Shown: positions 9,766 through 18,450, numbered from the stretch's first letter. The stretch is 64,000 bases of DNA from Sinorhizobium numidicum (GCF_029892045.1 NZ_CP120368.1:1362001-1426000); one strand, 5' to 3'. Numbers and translations: made by a program. Notes: generated from the sequence alone by a model not told the origin.

Positions 9766-9812
9766 CGCCGCGACTGTTCAGAGGCGTAAAGGTCGCGGTA
9801 GCATTTTGATTT
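9766..9812 (+). repeat. degenerate partial mosaic element after lolD
   Basis: GGCGCCGCGACTGTTCAGAG followed by GCGTAAAGGTCGCGGTAGCA and ATTTTGAT resembles the first half of the mosaic repeats at 36.0 and 49.6 kb, with several changes. The second hairpin is missing. It lies between convergent lolD and the DUF5680 gene. Confidence 0.6.
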
Positions 9813-9821
9813 GCTGCCTGA

Positions 9822-10289
9822 TCAGGGAACGATGAGCCCGCCGCGATAATTAAGCTCATAGGCTTCCTCGCCATCGACGAAGATCGTCTCGCGTCCGGAA
9901 AAATGCTCGGTCTCGCCGCTGCTGCTGTCGATGTAGCATCCATAAGCGTGCTGATACGCCATGCCGCCGAGGAAATGGCCTTTCTCGCGGTACATCGCCT
10001 GAAGTGCTGCCTTGATGATGATGCCGGTTCTTTGCGCGTCGATCAGATCCGGGCGGACGATGCGGCCGAAATAGTTCATCGCCCATCGGGGTTTCCCGTC
10101 GTGCCAGACGGTTTCCTGGCCGGCGAAATCGGTCCCGCCGAAATAGCTATCGAGATAGCGCCATGCGCCGCGTTCATGGCCGATATCGTTGGAGCCTGGC
10201 CGGCAGGCCGGAAGCATCGTGCCATTGCCCACATACGTCTTCGACTTGGCTTCGACGACGAAGTCCCTGAGTTCTTCGATGCTGACCAT
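9822..10289 (-). CDS. DUF5680 domain protein with a LexA box upstream
   Basis: The 155-residue protein resembles the DUF5680 family: an N-terminal ELRDFVVEAKSKTY segment, then SRPGSxD-like CRPGSNDIGHERGAW, DSYFGGTDFAGQETVWHDGK, and the end of the domain YELNYRGGLIVP. It has no signal peptide or membrane segment and no known catalytic motif; its function is unknown. I chose ATG 10289, with GAGGAAAC upstream. A GAAC-N7-GAAC LexA box lies 54 bases before the start, so damage induction is likely. It runs in the same direction as the secreted-protein gene upstream but has its own operator, so it may be transcribed alone. Confidence 0.8.
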   Translation of the reverse strand: MVSIEELRDFVVEAKSKTYVGNGTMLPACRPGSNDIGHERGAWRYLDSYFGGTDFAGQETVWHDGKPRWAMNYFGRIVRPDLIDAQRTGIIIKAALQAMYREKGHFLGGMAYQHAYGCYIDSSSGETEHFSGRETIFVDGEEAYELNYRGGLIVP

Positions 10290-10342
10290 GATGTTTCCTC
10301 GATCTCCGCGCGCAAGATGCCGCAACATCCTCCGCGTGTAAA

Positions 10343-10357
10343 GAACAAATAGGGAAC
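10343..10357 (-). promoter_or_regulatory. LexA (SOS) box of the DUF5680 gene
   Basis: GAAC, seven bases (AAATAGG), GAAC is an exact match to the alphaproteobacterial LexA operator GAAC-N7-GAAC (GTTC-N7-GTTC read towards the gene). It lies in the 82-base gap between the DUF5680 gene and the secreted-protein gene. Confidence 0.75.
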
Positions 10358-10371
10358 AAATAGCGGAAGTT

Positions 10372-10947
10372 TTACTCGGCACCGCAAGCCTTCTGACCGA
10401 TGTCGTCACTCCAGTCCTTGAGCAAAACGGTCGCGCCTCTGGCGGTGATCGGCTTGTTGTTTCTCGTTCCTTTGCCACTCAATACGCTGAAATCGCATTG
10501 CATTGTGGCATTGGGGTCGAGCGTGTCGTAGGACGAGTAGGTGTAGCCGGCGACGACGAAATCGGATTTGCGAAAGGCGATCGTGAGCTTTTGTTCCCAG
10601 CGTTCACGGCCGATAGCGTCATTGTGCGATGTGATCTGTATCGAGCCGTTCGACAGGCCAGTAATCGATGGCGCCTGGCCATAGAGTTCGAACGTTCCCC
10701 ATACTTTGTTGGGTATCTGCGACTTCAACGTGAGCCTGCCGACCTCATTGCTAAGATAGAGATAGATGGCATTGTCCTCGTCGCTGCCGTCGGCAGGCGC
10801 TACGAGAAGTGCCAGATCGCTTGCTCCATTCTTGTCCCAATCACCCGTTGCGGCAGAGACGATTCGGGCCGGGTCTATAGGCTCGGCGGCAAATCCGGGG
10901 GAGGGCAGCAGCAAAAGGAGAAAGGCGGAAATCAGACGTTTTTGCAT
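10372..10947 (-). CDS. secreted protein of unknown function
   Basis: The 191-residue product begins with a clear signal peptide (MQKRLISAFLLLLLPSPGFA, then AEP). The mature part contains GDWDKNGASDLALLVAPADG, which resembles the calcium-binding-like FG-GAP/VCBS repeat motif found in extracytoplasmic proteins, then mostly beta-rich sequence with one cysteine near the middle and one near the end. I recognise no enzyme motif. AGGGAG precedes ATG 10947, which starts the signal peptide; the frame stays open further upstream but without a credible start. Probably periplasmic. Confidence 0.75.
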   Translation of the reverse strand: MQKRLISAFLLLLLPSPGFAAEPIDPARIVSAATGDWDKNGASDLALLVAPADGSDEDNAIYLYLSNEVGRLTLKSQIPNKVWGTFELYGQAPSITGLSNGSIQITSHNDAIGRERWEQKLTIAFRKSDFVVAGYTYSSYDTLDPNATMQCDFSVLSGKGTRNNKPITARGATVLLKDWSDDIGQKACGAE

Positions 10948-11188
10948 TGGGACTCCCTGAGATGCAGTGTTCTTAAGAGCAGAACGAAGAGAGCATGGAT
11001 AATTCGCCGCGCGCATCCCGCATCTTCGCGGCTGGGTTTCGATCGCTTTCACGATTTTGGATTGATTCGATCCGGGCCGCCATGGCTTGCAGGCCGTATG
11101 CACGGCAAGCCGGATTAGCTGGCGCATGCGCGCGCGTTAACCATAGTTGCTGAATAGCGGGTCTTTTATGCGCGCTTGCTTGACTATT

Positions 11189-11214
11189 GAACGAAAAAAG
11201 AACAAAAAGGGAAC
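11189..11214 (+). promoter_or_regulatory. tandem LexA operator with three GAAC half-sites
   Basis: GAAC occurs at 11189, 11200 and 11211, so two overlapping GAAC-N7-GAAC boxes share the middle half-site. A -35-like TTGACT at 11180-11185 lies just before, placing the operator over the promoter. The next features downstream are the 28-codon ORF (11238) and dnaE (11451). Confidence 0.8.
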
Positions 11215-11237
11215 ACTAGCGGAAAAGGAGCCATGTT

Positions 11238-11324
11238 ATGACTGATTTCGTTCGTGATCTTGCCGCCTTCGCATCGATGAGCCTTTTCATCGCAAGCATT
11301 TCGGTGATTGCACTCAGCATGTGA
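11238..11324 (+). CDS. 28-residue membrane peptide under LexA control (candidate)
   Basis: This small ORF starts MTDFVRDLAAFASMSL and ends with FIASISVIALSM. Residues 8-28 are hydrophobic enough for one membrane helix, after a short charged N-terminus (Asp3, Arg6, Asp7). AAGGAG ends seven bases before the ATG, an excellent ribosome binding site, and the tandem LexA operator lies 24 bases upstream. In the family of ideas this fits best, Caulobacter SidA is a 29-residue SOS-induced inner-membrane division inhibitor; I do not claim sequence homology. It is too short for usual gene callers. Its transcript may continue into dnaE, 126 bases away. Confidence 0.65.
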   Translation: MTDFVRDLAAFASMSLFIASISVIALSM

Positions 11325-11450
11325 TCGCTGCTCGCCGGAACGCGGGCAATTTTCAGGCCGGCAAAAAACGCCCTGTGCTCGTCGTAAGGCTGGACAGCAG
11401 GGAACGGAAACGGGATATCCTCCGCACTGGACAGGAATCGGAGTGCGGCG

Positions 11451-14400
11451 ATGGCAAGTGATGAAGGCGTTGGGCAGGGCGTGACGGGTGCAGCAGATCC
11501 GCAGTTCGTTCATCTGCGCGTGCATTCGGCATTTTCGCTGCTCGAAGGCGCCCTGCCGCTGAAGAAGATCATCGGCAAGGCTGTCGCGGACGACCAGCCT
11601 GCGATTGGTATTGCCGACACCAACAATCTATTCGCTGCCCTTGAGTTTTCGCAGAAGGCCGCGGAAGACGGGTTGCAGCCGATCATTGGCTGCCAACTGT
11701 CGATCGACATGGAGGATGAGGCGGAAGGCGAGCGACGCGGCCACAGTCAGCATCTCGCAAGGCTTCCCGCGGTCGTTTTGATCGCCGCGACGGATGAGGG
11801 CTATGTTCGCCTTGTGGATCTTGTCAGCCGCGCTTACCTAGATGGCGAAGGCAGTCATGCGGTGCGCATAACACGCTCGTGGCTCGCCGATGGCGGTACG
11901 GATGGGTTGATGGCGCTGACCGGCGCCGGCGGCGGCCCGGTCGACATGGCGCTCAAGGCGGGCTCGCCGGCCCTGGCTGAAGCGCGCCTGAAGGCATTGA
12001 TCGAGCTTTTCGGCAATCGGCTTTACGTAGAGTTGCAGCGGCATGGCAACTTTGATCGTCGTCACGAAAATCGCATGATCGATCTTGCCTATCGGCTTGA
12101 TGTTCCTCTCGTCGCGACCAACGAACCCTTCTTTCCATCGCCGTCCGATTATGACGCTCATGATGCGCTGATGGCCGTCGCCCATAACGCAATGGTGTCC
12201 GACGACAGCCGTTTCCGCCTGACGCCCGATCATTACCTGAAGAGCCGCAAGGAGATGGCGGCTCTGTTCGCCGATCTGCCCGAAGCGCTGGAAACCACTG
12301 TCGAAATCGCCCGCCGCTGCTCGTTTATACTGAAAACCCGCGGTCCGATCCTGCCGCGCTTTACCGGTGCATCGGACGATCCGGAGGAGGCCGGGCGCGC
12401 CGAAGCTGCGGAGTTGCGCCGCCAAGCGGAGGAGGGGCTCGAGAATCGTCTGGCAAAGCTTGGCATGGCGCCCGGCTACAAGGAGGAGGATTATCGGGAG
12501 CGGCTGGCTTTCGAACTCGGCGTTATCGAGCGGATGAAGTTTCCGGGCTATTTCCTGATCGTTTCGGACTTCATCAAATGGGCCAAGCAGCATGATATTC
12601 CGGTCGGCCCCGGCCGCGGCTCGGGCGCCGGATCGCTGGTTGCTTATGCGCTGACGATCACCGACGTCGATCCGATGCGTTTCTCACTGCTGTTCGAGCG
12701 GTTCCTCAACCCGGAACGCGTGTCGATGCCAGACTTTGATATCGACTTCTGCCAGGATCGCCGCGAAGAAGTCATCCGCTACGTCCAGAAAAAATACGGT
12801 CGTGAGCAGGTAGCCCAGATCATCACCTTCGGTTCACTGCAGGCGCGTGCAGCCCTGCGCGACGTCGGTCGGGTGCTCGAAATGCCCTATGGCCAGGTCG
12901 ATAAGATCTGCAAGCTCGTGCCGAACAACCCGGCGAACCCGACGCCACTTTCGAAGGCGATTGAAGAGGAGCCGCGGCTGCAGGAGGAGGCGGAAAAGGA
13001 GCCGGTTGTCGCTCGGCTTCTTGACATAGCGCAGAAGATTGAGGGCCTCTACCGCCACGCCTCGACGCATGCGGCCGGCATCGTTATCGGCGACCGGCCT
13101 CTGTCGCAACTGGTGCCGATGTACCGCGATCCGCGTTCCGACATGCCGGTTACCCAGTTCAACATGAAATGGGTGGAGCAGGCCGGGCTCGTCAAATTCG
13201 ACTTCCTCGGCTTAAAGACACTGACGGTCCTGAAGACCGCGGTCGATTTCGTCGCCAAGCGCGGGATTCACATCGATCTCGCGAGCATCCCGCTCGACGA
13301 CACGAAGACTTATGAGATGCTGTCGCGCGGCGAAACGGTCGGCGTGTTCCAAGTGGAAAGCGCCGGCATGCGCAAGGCGCTGATCGGCATGCGTCCCGAC
13401 TGCATCGAGGACATCATTGCGCTGGTTGCGCTCTACCGCCCCGGCCCGATGGAAAACATCCCGGTCTACAATGCCCGCAAGCACGGCGAGGAAGAGATCG
13501 AATCGATCCATCCGAAGATCGACTATCTGCTCAAGGAAACGCAGGGGGTTATCGTCTACCAGGAACAGGTGATGCAGATCGCCCAGGTGCTCTCGGGCTA
13601 TTCGCTCGGCGAGGCCGACCTTCTGCGCCGCGCGATGGGCAAGAAGATCAAGGCGGAGATGGACCAGCAGCGTGCCCGCTTCGTCGACGGCGCCGTCAAG
13701 AACGGCGTGTCGAAGCCGCAGGCCGATCTGATTTTCGATCTTCTCGCGAAGTTCGCGAACTACGGCTTCAACAAGTCGCATGCGGCAGCCTACGCCATCG
13801 TTTCCTACCAGACCGCCTATATGAAGGCGCACTATCCGGTCGAGTTTCTAGCTGCCTCCATGACGCTCGACATGTCGAACACGGATAAGATCAACGACTT
13901 CCGTCAAGACGCGATGCGCCTCGGCATTCAAGTGAGTGCCCCCTCGGTGCAGAGCTCCTTCCGCCATTTCGAGACCGGCGACAATCGCATCTATTATTCG
14001 CTCGCCGCGATCAAGGGCGTGGGCGAATCGGCGGTCGAGCACATCGTTGCGGTTCGCGGCGATCGCCCCTTCGCCAGCCTTGAGGATTTCTGCCTCAGGA
14101 TTGATCCCAAACTCTTGAACAGGCGTGTTTTCGAAAGCCTGATTGCCGCCGGCGCTTTCGATTGCTTCGGATATGACCGGGCCGAGCTGATCGGAGGGCT
14201 TGACCGGATACTTGGCTTCGCCCAGCGCGCCCAGGAAAACAAGGTGAGCGGGCAGAGCGACATGTTCGGTGCCGGCGCTGCGACCGGGCCGGAAAAGATC
14301 GCTCTGCCTGCCTACACGCCCTGGCTCGCCTCGGAGAAATTGCACCGGGAGTTTCAGGTCCTGGGCTTCTACCTTTCCGCCCATCCGCTCGATACCTACA

Positions 14401-14948
14401 ACAAACTGCTGGCGAAGATGCGCGTGCAAACGTTTGCGGATTTTGCCGCGGCTGTGAAACAGGGGGCGACGGCAGGCAGGCTTGCGGGAACAGTGACGTC
14501 GAAACAGGAGCGCAAGACGCGCACCGGCAACAAAATGGGTATAGTCGCCTTCTCGGACGCTTCGGGCCAGTTTGAAGCCGTGCTCTTTTCGGAGATGCTG
14601 CACCAGTACCGCGACCTGCTGGAACCCGGCAAATCGCTGGTGATGACCGTGGCGGCGGAAGAGCGGCCGGAGGGCATTGGCCTTCGCATACAAACCTTGC
14701 GATCTCTAGAAGAGGAATCGCTGCAGATGCAGAAGGCGCTGCGCGTCTATGTACGCGACGCCGGACCCCTCCGCTCGATAGCCTCCCATCTGAATACCAA
14801 GGGCGACAGTCTCGTTTCCTTTGTCGTCATCAAGGATAACGGCCAGCGGGAGATCGAGGTCGAACTCAGCGAGAAATATCGGATCTCGCCCGAGATCGCC
14901 GCCGCACTTCGCTCCGCGCCCGGCGTTGTCGACGTCGAACTTGTCTAG
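11451..14948 (+). CDS. dnaE: DNA polymerase III subunit alpha
   Basis: This is the replicative polymerase DnaE1. The 1165 residues show the N-terminal PHP domain (FVHLRVHSAFSLLEGALPLKK), the C-family active site with GPGRGSGAGSLVAYAL and MPDFDIDFCQDRR (Asp430 and Asp432 approximately), the helix-hairpin-helix region near VKGVGE-like IKGVGESAVEHIV, and an OB domain (AGTVTSKQERKTRTGNKMGI). The length and PHP domain fit DnaE1 and not the shorter error-prone DnaE2, which is normally encoded with imuA-imuB. ATG 11451 is preceded by GGAG at a somewhat long distance. The tandem LexA operator upstream may also affect it. Confidence 0.96.
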   Translation: MASDEGVGQGVTGAADPQFVHLRVHSAFSLLEGALPLKKIIGKAVADDQPAIGIADTNNLFAALEFSQKAAEDGLQPIIGCQLSIDMEDEAEGERRGHSQHLARLPAVVLIAATDEGYVRLVDLVSRAYLDGEGSHAVRITRSWLADGGTDGLMALTGAGGGPVDMALKAGSPALAEARLKALIELFGNRLYVELQRHGNFDRRHENRMIDLAYRLDVPLVATNEPFFPSPSDYDAHDALMAVAHNAMVSDDSRFRLTPDHYLKSRKEMAALFADLPEALETTVEIARRCSFILKTRGPILPRFTGASDDPEEAGRAEAAELRRQAEEGLENRLAKLGMAPGYKEEDYRERLAFELGVIERMKFPGYFLIVSDFIKWAKQHDIPVGPGRGSGAGSLVAYALTITDVDPMRFSLLFERFLNPERVSMPDFDIDFCQDRREEVIRYVQKKYGREQVAQIITFGSLQARAALRDVGRVLEMPYGQVDKICKLVPNNPANPTPLSKAIEEEPRLQEEAEKEPVVARLLDIAQKIEGLYRHASTHAAGIVIGDRPLSQLVPMYRDPRSDMPVTQFNMKWVEQAGLVKFDFLGLKTLTVLKTAVDFVAKRGIHIDLASIPLDDTKTYEMLSRGETVGVFQVESAGMRKALIGMRPDCIEDIIALVALYRPGPMENIPVYNARKHGEEEIESIHPKIDYLLKETQGVIVYQEQVMQIAQVLSGYSLGEADLLRRAMGKKIKAEMDQQRARFVDGAVKNGVSKPQADLIFDLLAKFANYGFNKSHAAAYAIVSYQTAYMKAHYPVEFLAASMTLDMSNTDKINDFRQDAMRLGIQVSAPSVQSSFRHFETGDNRIYYSLAAIKGVGESAVEHIVAVRGDRPFASLEDFCLRIDPKLLNRRVFESLIAAGAFDCFGYDRAELIGGLDRILGFAQRAQENKVSGQSDMFGAGAATGPEKIALPAYTPWLASEKLHREFQVLGFYLSAHPLDTYNKLLAKMRVQTFADFAAAVKQGATAGRLAGTVTSKQERKTRTGNKMGIVAFSDASGQFEAVLFSEMLHQYRDLLEPGKSLVMTVAAEERPEGIGLRIQTLRSLEEESLQMQKALRVYVRDAGPLRSIASHLNTKGDSLVSFVVIKDNGQREIEVELSEKYRISPEIAAALRSAPGVVDVELV

Positions 14949-14977
14949 ACCCTTCAGCCATGATCGGGGCAGGGGAG

Positions 14978-16210
14978 TCAGCCGCCTGTCACCGTTCTTG
15001 TGATGGTGATGAAGTCCGTGCCCTCGCCGGTTTCCAGGCCGGAATCTGTATCGGAGATCGACAGCGACGAGCCGTTGGCGAGAAGACCTGCAATACGCTT
15101 ACGGACGTCATCGGGGATGCCGATACGGCTGAGGCTTTGCTGCAGGCTATTGGAGGCTGGCGGATCCGCATCGGCCGTGATGCCGAGCCGTTTTCTCGTC
15201 GCTTTCGGCAGCTCGTTTTCGAGGGAAACGCCGAACCATTTGCCCTCTCCGGTCTTGGCGTCGAAATTTTGGAACTGCAGAAAATGCGTTCCGAGTGCCG
15301 CTTCGGGTTTGTCGATGGTGACGCCAGCTTCAAAGAGTGGCTGAAATTGCCGGCGTACGCGAAGAACACCGTTCGGCGGCATTTCACGTTGGGCCTTGCG
15401 AAATACGGCCTCGATCAGTTCCGGCGTTATTTTGCCATCCGCGGGTAGCCGTTCCGCCGTTTGAAATGCGCGGATCGCTGCGAGCGTCGCCGGGCCGCTA
15501 AGACCATCTGCCAAGCCCGCCTCGTGGCCAAGCATGTTCAAAAGGACCTGGAGGTCGCGTACGGTCTCGCGCATCCCGCGTCTGGTGATCAGGATGCGGA
15601 TCGCCGCCTGCTCTTCGGCGGAGGCGGCCGGGGCCGGAGGCTTGACGGTCATCGCCACCTCGACGGCATTGTTATGGAGTTGGCCGATCGACGGGCGCAG
15701 AGGAACGTCCGACAGCGGCGGCAGTTCATGCTGTCGTGACTGTTTCGGTTGGAAGAGCACCGCACTCGACACCGCGGCAGGTGTCACCTGACGATCCGAT
15801 ATCAGGACGTGCATCCCATGGACGGTCATCTTGAAGAGATTGGCGGCGAACTTGCTCGGGAGCCGCACGCAGCCATGCGACGCGGGATAATCCGGCACGT
15901 GGTTCGAGCCATGGAGCGCGATCCCGGACCAGGTCAGCCTTTGCATGAACGGCATCGGCGCATTCGAATAGATGTTGGACTGGTGTTTCCGGCGCTTTTC
16001 GAGGATCGAAAAGATGCCTGTTGGCGTTCCGTGACCGGCTTTCCCGGTGGAAACTTTCGACGTGGCGACAATGGTGTCGCCGTCATAGACGACGAGGGAT
16101 TGCTGCTCCGTCGAAACGATAATCTGCAATGGCGCCTTGGTCCCGCCGGCAACTGCTGCCGGCGATGACATGAACAGAACGGCAAACCCGACCCTGAGAG
16201 TGAAACGCAA
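14978..16210 (-). CDS. L,D-transpeptidase with peptidoglycan-binding domain
   Basis: This secreted enzyme makes or modifies peptidoglycan cross-links, or links proteins to the wall. The 410 residues start with a signal peptide (cleavage near SSPAAVA-GG), followed by a YkuD domain: GTPTGIFSI, IALHGSNHVPDYPASHGCVR with catalytic Cys114. A peptidoglycan_binding_1 domain follows near residues 205-265 (LQVLLNMLGHEAGLADGLSG, AIRAFQTAERLPADGKITPE). The last 130 residues have no domain that I recognise. Rhizobial walls are rich in L,D cross-links and such genes occur in many copies. It is convergent with dnaE, 29 bases apart. Confidence 0.92.
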   Translation of the reverse strand: MRFTLRVGFAVLFMSSPAAVAGGTKAPLQIIVSTEQQSLVVYDGDTIVATSKVSTGKAGHGTPTGIFSILEKRRKHQSNIYSNAPMPFMQRLTWSGIALHGSNHVPDYPASHGCVRLPSKFAANLFKMTVHGMHVLISDRQVTPAAVSSAVLFQPKQSRQHELPPLSDVPLRPSIGQLHNNAVEVAMTVKPPAPAASAEEQAAIRILITRRGMRETVRDLQVLLNMLGHEAGLADGLSGPATLAAIRAFQTAERLPADGKITPELIEAVFRKAQREMPPNGVLRVRRQFQPLFEAGVTIDKPEAALGTHFLQFQNFDAKTGEGKWFGVSLENELPKATRKRLGITADADPPASNSLQQSLSRIGIPDDVRKRIAGLLANGSSLSISDTDSGLETGEGTDFITITRTVTGG

Positions 16211-16384
16211 AACCTACCCTCATCCGACACTGGAGCGCCGTACGTCCATGAGCGCGCAACGGCCGCACCTTCGATCAGAGCGCCTCATCCGCTTCCCTAA
16301 GACGGGCCGAAAGCGGAACACGCCCGAGTTGTCGAACGAGGGTATCGCTCAATATTTAAGGAATTGGATCACAGGCAGGCGAGG

Positions 16385-16472
16385 CTACAGCGCCGTGCTT
16401 TTTTCACGCGCAAAGGCGCTGTAGCACTTGAAGTGTGCATGATTTCATCCTTCCAATTCGAGGAATCATGCC
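16385..16472 (+). repeat. rhizobial intergenic mosaic element, copy 2
   Basis: CTACAGCGCCGTGCTTTTTT, CACGCGCAAAGGCGCTGTAG, then CACTTGAAGTG and a GCATGATTTC to GAATCATGC hairpin reproduce both halves of the family. It lies between the L,D-transpeptidase gene and the end of dinB. The rest of this 284-base gap shows no gene. Confidence 0.75.
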
Positions 16473-16494
16473 GTAGCGAGCAGGGCCTCATAAA

Positions 16495-17787
16495 CTACCG
16501 ATCACGTCGGCGATGGCCGAAGGTATATCCGGTTTCGACGCTCGTTTTGCCGAATTTGTCGCGCAGCTTGTTGATCGCATCCTCCGCGGCCGCCCGTCTC
16601 GTCGCCAGCGGATCCACAAGGTCCGGCGGGTCGGCGCGAGCCGGATCCGAGAGGTCGCTGACACCGATGCCGATCAACCTGTATTTCGTTCCGTCGACCT
16701 CCTTTTCGAGCAGTCGCAGCCCAGTGCGGAAAATGCGGTCCGCAAGGCGCGTTGGGCTGTCCAGACGACGGTTGCGGGTGCGGCTCTTGAAATCGGCAGT
16801 CTTGAGCTTGAGCACGACGGTTTGTCCTGCAAGCGCCGACTTGCGTAGGCGCAGCGCGACCTGTTCGCTCAGTCGTCTGAGATGCGCAATGAGTTCTTCG
16901 GGACGCGAAATATCCGCGTTGAAGGTCGTCTCGGAGGACACGCTCTTCGCTTCACCGTTCGTCTCGACCGTCCTCTCGTCGAGCCCTCGGGAAAGCCGAT
17001 AGAGCCTCTGTCCCATCGTGCCGTAGCGGCGCATGAGATCGGCCTCCTCCATCGTCTGCAACTGGCCGATCGTGCGGATGCCGTCCCGCTCCAGCGTCGT
17101 GGCAAAGCCCTTGCCGACGCCCCAGATCAGTGTAACAGGCCGCTCCTTCAGGAAGTCCACCGCTTCGGCCTGGCCGATGACGGAAAAGCCGCGCGGCTTC
17201 TGCAGGTCGGAGGCGACCTTGGCAAGGAACTTGCAGTAGGAGAGCCCCACAGAGACGGTGATGCCGACTTCCTGCTCTATGCGTCTGGCAAAGCGGGCAA
17301 GGGTGCGAGCAGGCGCATCATGATGAAGCCGTTCCGTGCCGCTGAGATCGAGAAATGCCTCGTCTATGGAGAGCGGCTGGACGAGCGGAGTCAATTCCAG
17401 CATCATCGCTCGCACTTCCCGCGTGACGCGCGAATATTTCTCCATGTCCGGCTTGATCACCACCGCCTGTGGGCAGGCTTCCAGAGCTTTGAACATCGGC
17501 ATGGCCGAGCGGACGCCGTTGATCCGGGCGATATAACAGGCGGTGGAAACGACGCCACGTTTGCCGCCGCCGATGATCACCGGCTTATCCGCGAGTTCCG
17601 GATTGTCGCGCTTCTCGACCGAGGCATAAAAGGCGTCGCAATCGATATGGGCCAGGCTCAGGCTGCGGAGTTCCGGATGGCGGAGAAGTCGGGGGCTGCC
17701 GCAGGCCAGGCAGCGTCGCGCCCCGGAGGTTTGTTCCTTGAGGCAGTCTCGGCAGAACCCAGGAATCGATGCAGCGCTGTCGGGCAT
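16495..17787 (-). CDS. dinB: DNA polymerase IV with N-terminal Cys4 motif
   Basis: This Y-family polymerase copies past DNA damage with low fidelity. The 430 residues hold the family core: [15 protein letters not shown] (catalytic Asp49), [13 protein letters not shown], the helix-hairpin-helix [20 protein letters not shown] and a little-finger domain. Before the core there is an extension with CX2C-X10-CX2C (Cys12, 15, 26, 29), which looks like a small zinc ribbon. The usual beta-clamp motif is not obvious at the C-terminus ([11 protein letters not shown]). A LexA box ends five bases before the ATG, so SOS repression is expected. Divergent from a GNAT gene. Confidence 0.95.
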   Translation of the reverse strand: MPDSAASIPGFCRDCLKEQTSGARRCLACGSPRLLRHPELRSLSLAHIDCDAFYASVEKRDNPELADKPVIIGGGKRGVVSTACYIARINGVRSAMPMFKALEACPQAVVIKPDMEKYSRVTREVRAMMLELTPLVQPLSIDEAFLDLSGTERLHHDAPARTLARFARRIEQEVGITVSVGLSYCKFLAKVASDLQKPRGFSVIGQAEAVDFLKERPVTLIWGVGKGFATTLERDGIRTIGQLQTMEEADLMRRYGTMGQRLYRLSRGLDERTVETNGEAKSVSSETTFNADISRPEELIAHLRRLSEQVALRLRKSALAGQTVVLKLKTADFKSRTRNRRLDSPTRLADRIFRTGLRLLEKEVDGTKYRLIGIGVSDLSDPARADPPDLVDPLATRRAAAEDAINKLRDKFGKTSVETGYTFGHRRRDR

Positions 17788-17792
17788 ATCCG

Positions 17793-17807
17793 GAACAAAT
17801 GTTGAAC
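17793..17807 (-). promoter_or_regulatory. LexA (SOS) box of dinB
   Basis: GAAC-AAATGTT-GAAC is an exact GAAC-N7-GAAC site, read as GTTC-N7-GTTC towards dinB, starting only five bases before its ATG. Bound LexA would cover the start region. It also lies 55 bases before the divergent GNAT gene. Confidence 0.85.
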
Positions 17808-17862
17808 GTGGCGACTTTACGCTCTACGCTATTGAGTCTCAAGGCGGCGGTCGGAGGCGAGT

Positions 17863-18450
17863 TTGGATAATGCCCTACAGTTTGCTCCGGTGACAGCGGA
17901 TCGCTGGCGGGATTTCGAGCAGCTCTTTGGTCCCCAGGGAGCATTCTGCGGCTGCTGGTGCGCGGCCTTGCGCCTGCCGCATGCCATTCGTACCAAAATG
18001 TCGGCTGCGGAACGCAAGGACTTCATCAAAAATCGGATCGAAACCGGCCCGCCGCCCGGCATTCTCGGTTACCGTGAGGGAGCGCCCGTTGCCTGGGTTC
18101 AGGTCGGACCACGCCATGACGTTCCCCAATTCAATTCGCCGCGCACGGTCTCGCGGCCGCTCGAGGATCGCGAGGCAGAGGACGAAACTGTTTGGGCACT
18201 GAGCTGCCTTTTCCTGTTGTCGCCGCTGCGCGGCAAGGGATTGAGTCGCAGCATGCTCGCCGCCGCCATCGACCATGCACGTGCCGGGGGTGCCCGCTAT
18301 CTCGACGCGTGCCCGATCGATCATGCGAAACAATCGAAATCAGTCGTGCTCTGCACAGGCTCGACGGCGATCTTCGATGCTGCGGGCTTCGAGATCGTCG
18401 CCCGCCGGAAGGATGGGAGGCCCCTGATGCGATTGGACCTAATGCAGTGA
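17863..18450 (+). CDS. GNAT family N-acetyltransferase
   Basis: The 195-residue protein has the GNAT acetyl-CoA loop in LFLLSPLRGKGLSRSMLAAA (about residues 117-136, with R-G-K-G-L) and the later beta strand GGARYLDACPID. The middle strand WVQVGPRHDVPQF is the usual GNAT centre. An N-terminal cysteine-rich FCGCWCAA is typical of a subfamily found in many soil bacteria. The start is a TTG at 17863 with GGAGGCGAG upstream. The substrate is unknown. The gene is divergent from dinB and shares the intergenic region containing the LexA box, so it could be damage-regulated; that is inference. Confidence 0.82.
   Translation: MDNALQFAPVTADRWRDFEQLFGPQGAFCGCWCAALRLPHAIRTKMSAAERKDFIKNRIETGPPPGILGYREGAPVAWVQVGPRHDVPQFNSPRTVSRPLEDREAEDETVWALSCLFLLSPLRGKGLSRSMLAAAIDHARAGGARYLDACPIDHAKQSKSVVLCTGSTAIFDAAGFEIVARRKDGRPLMRLDLMQ

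Noticed and set aside
13212..14693. Long frames opposite dnaE
   Set aside because: Mirror frames of a conserved gene with biased composition and no ribosome site.
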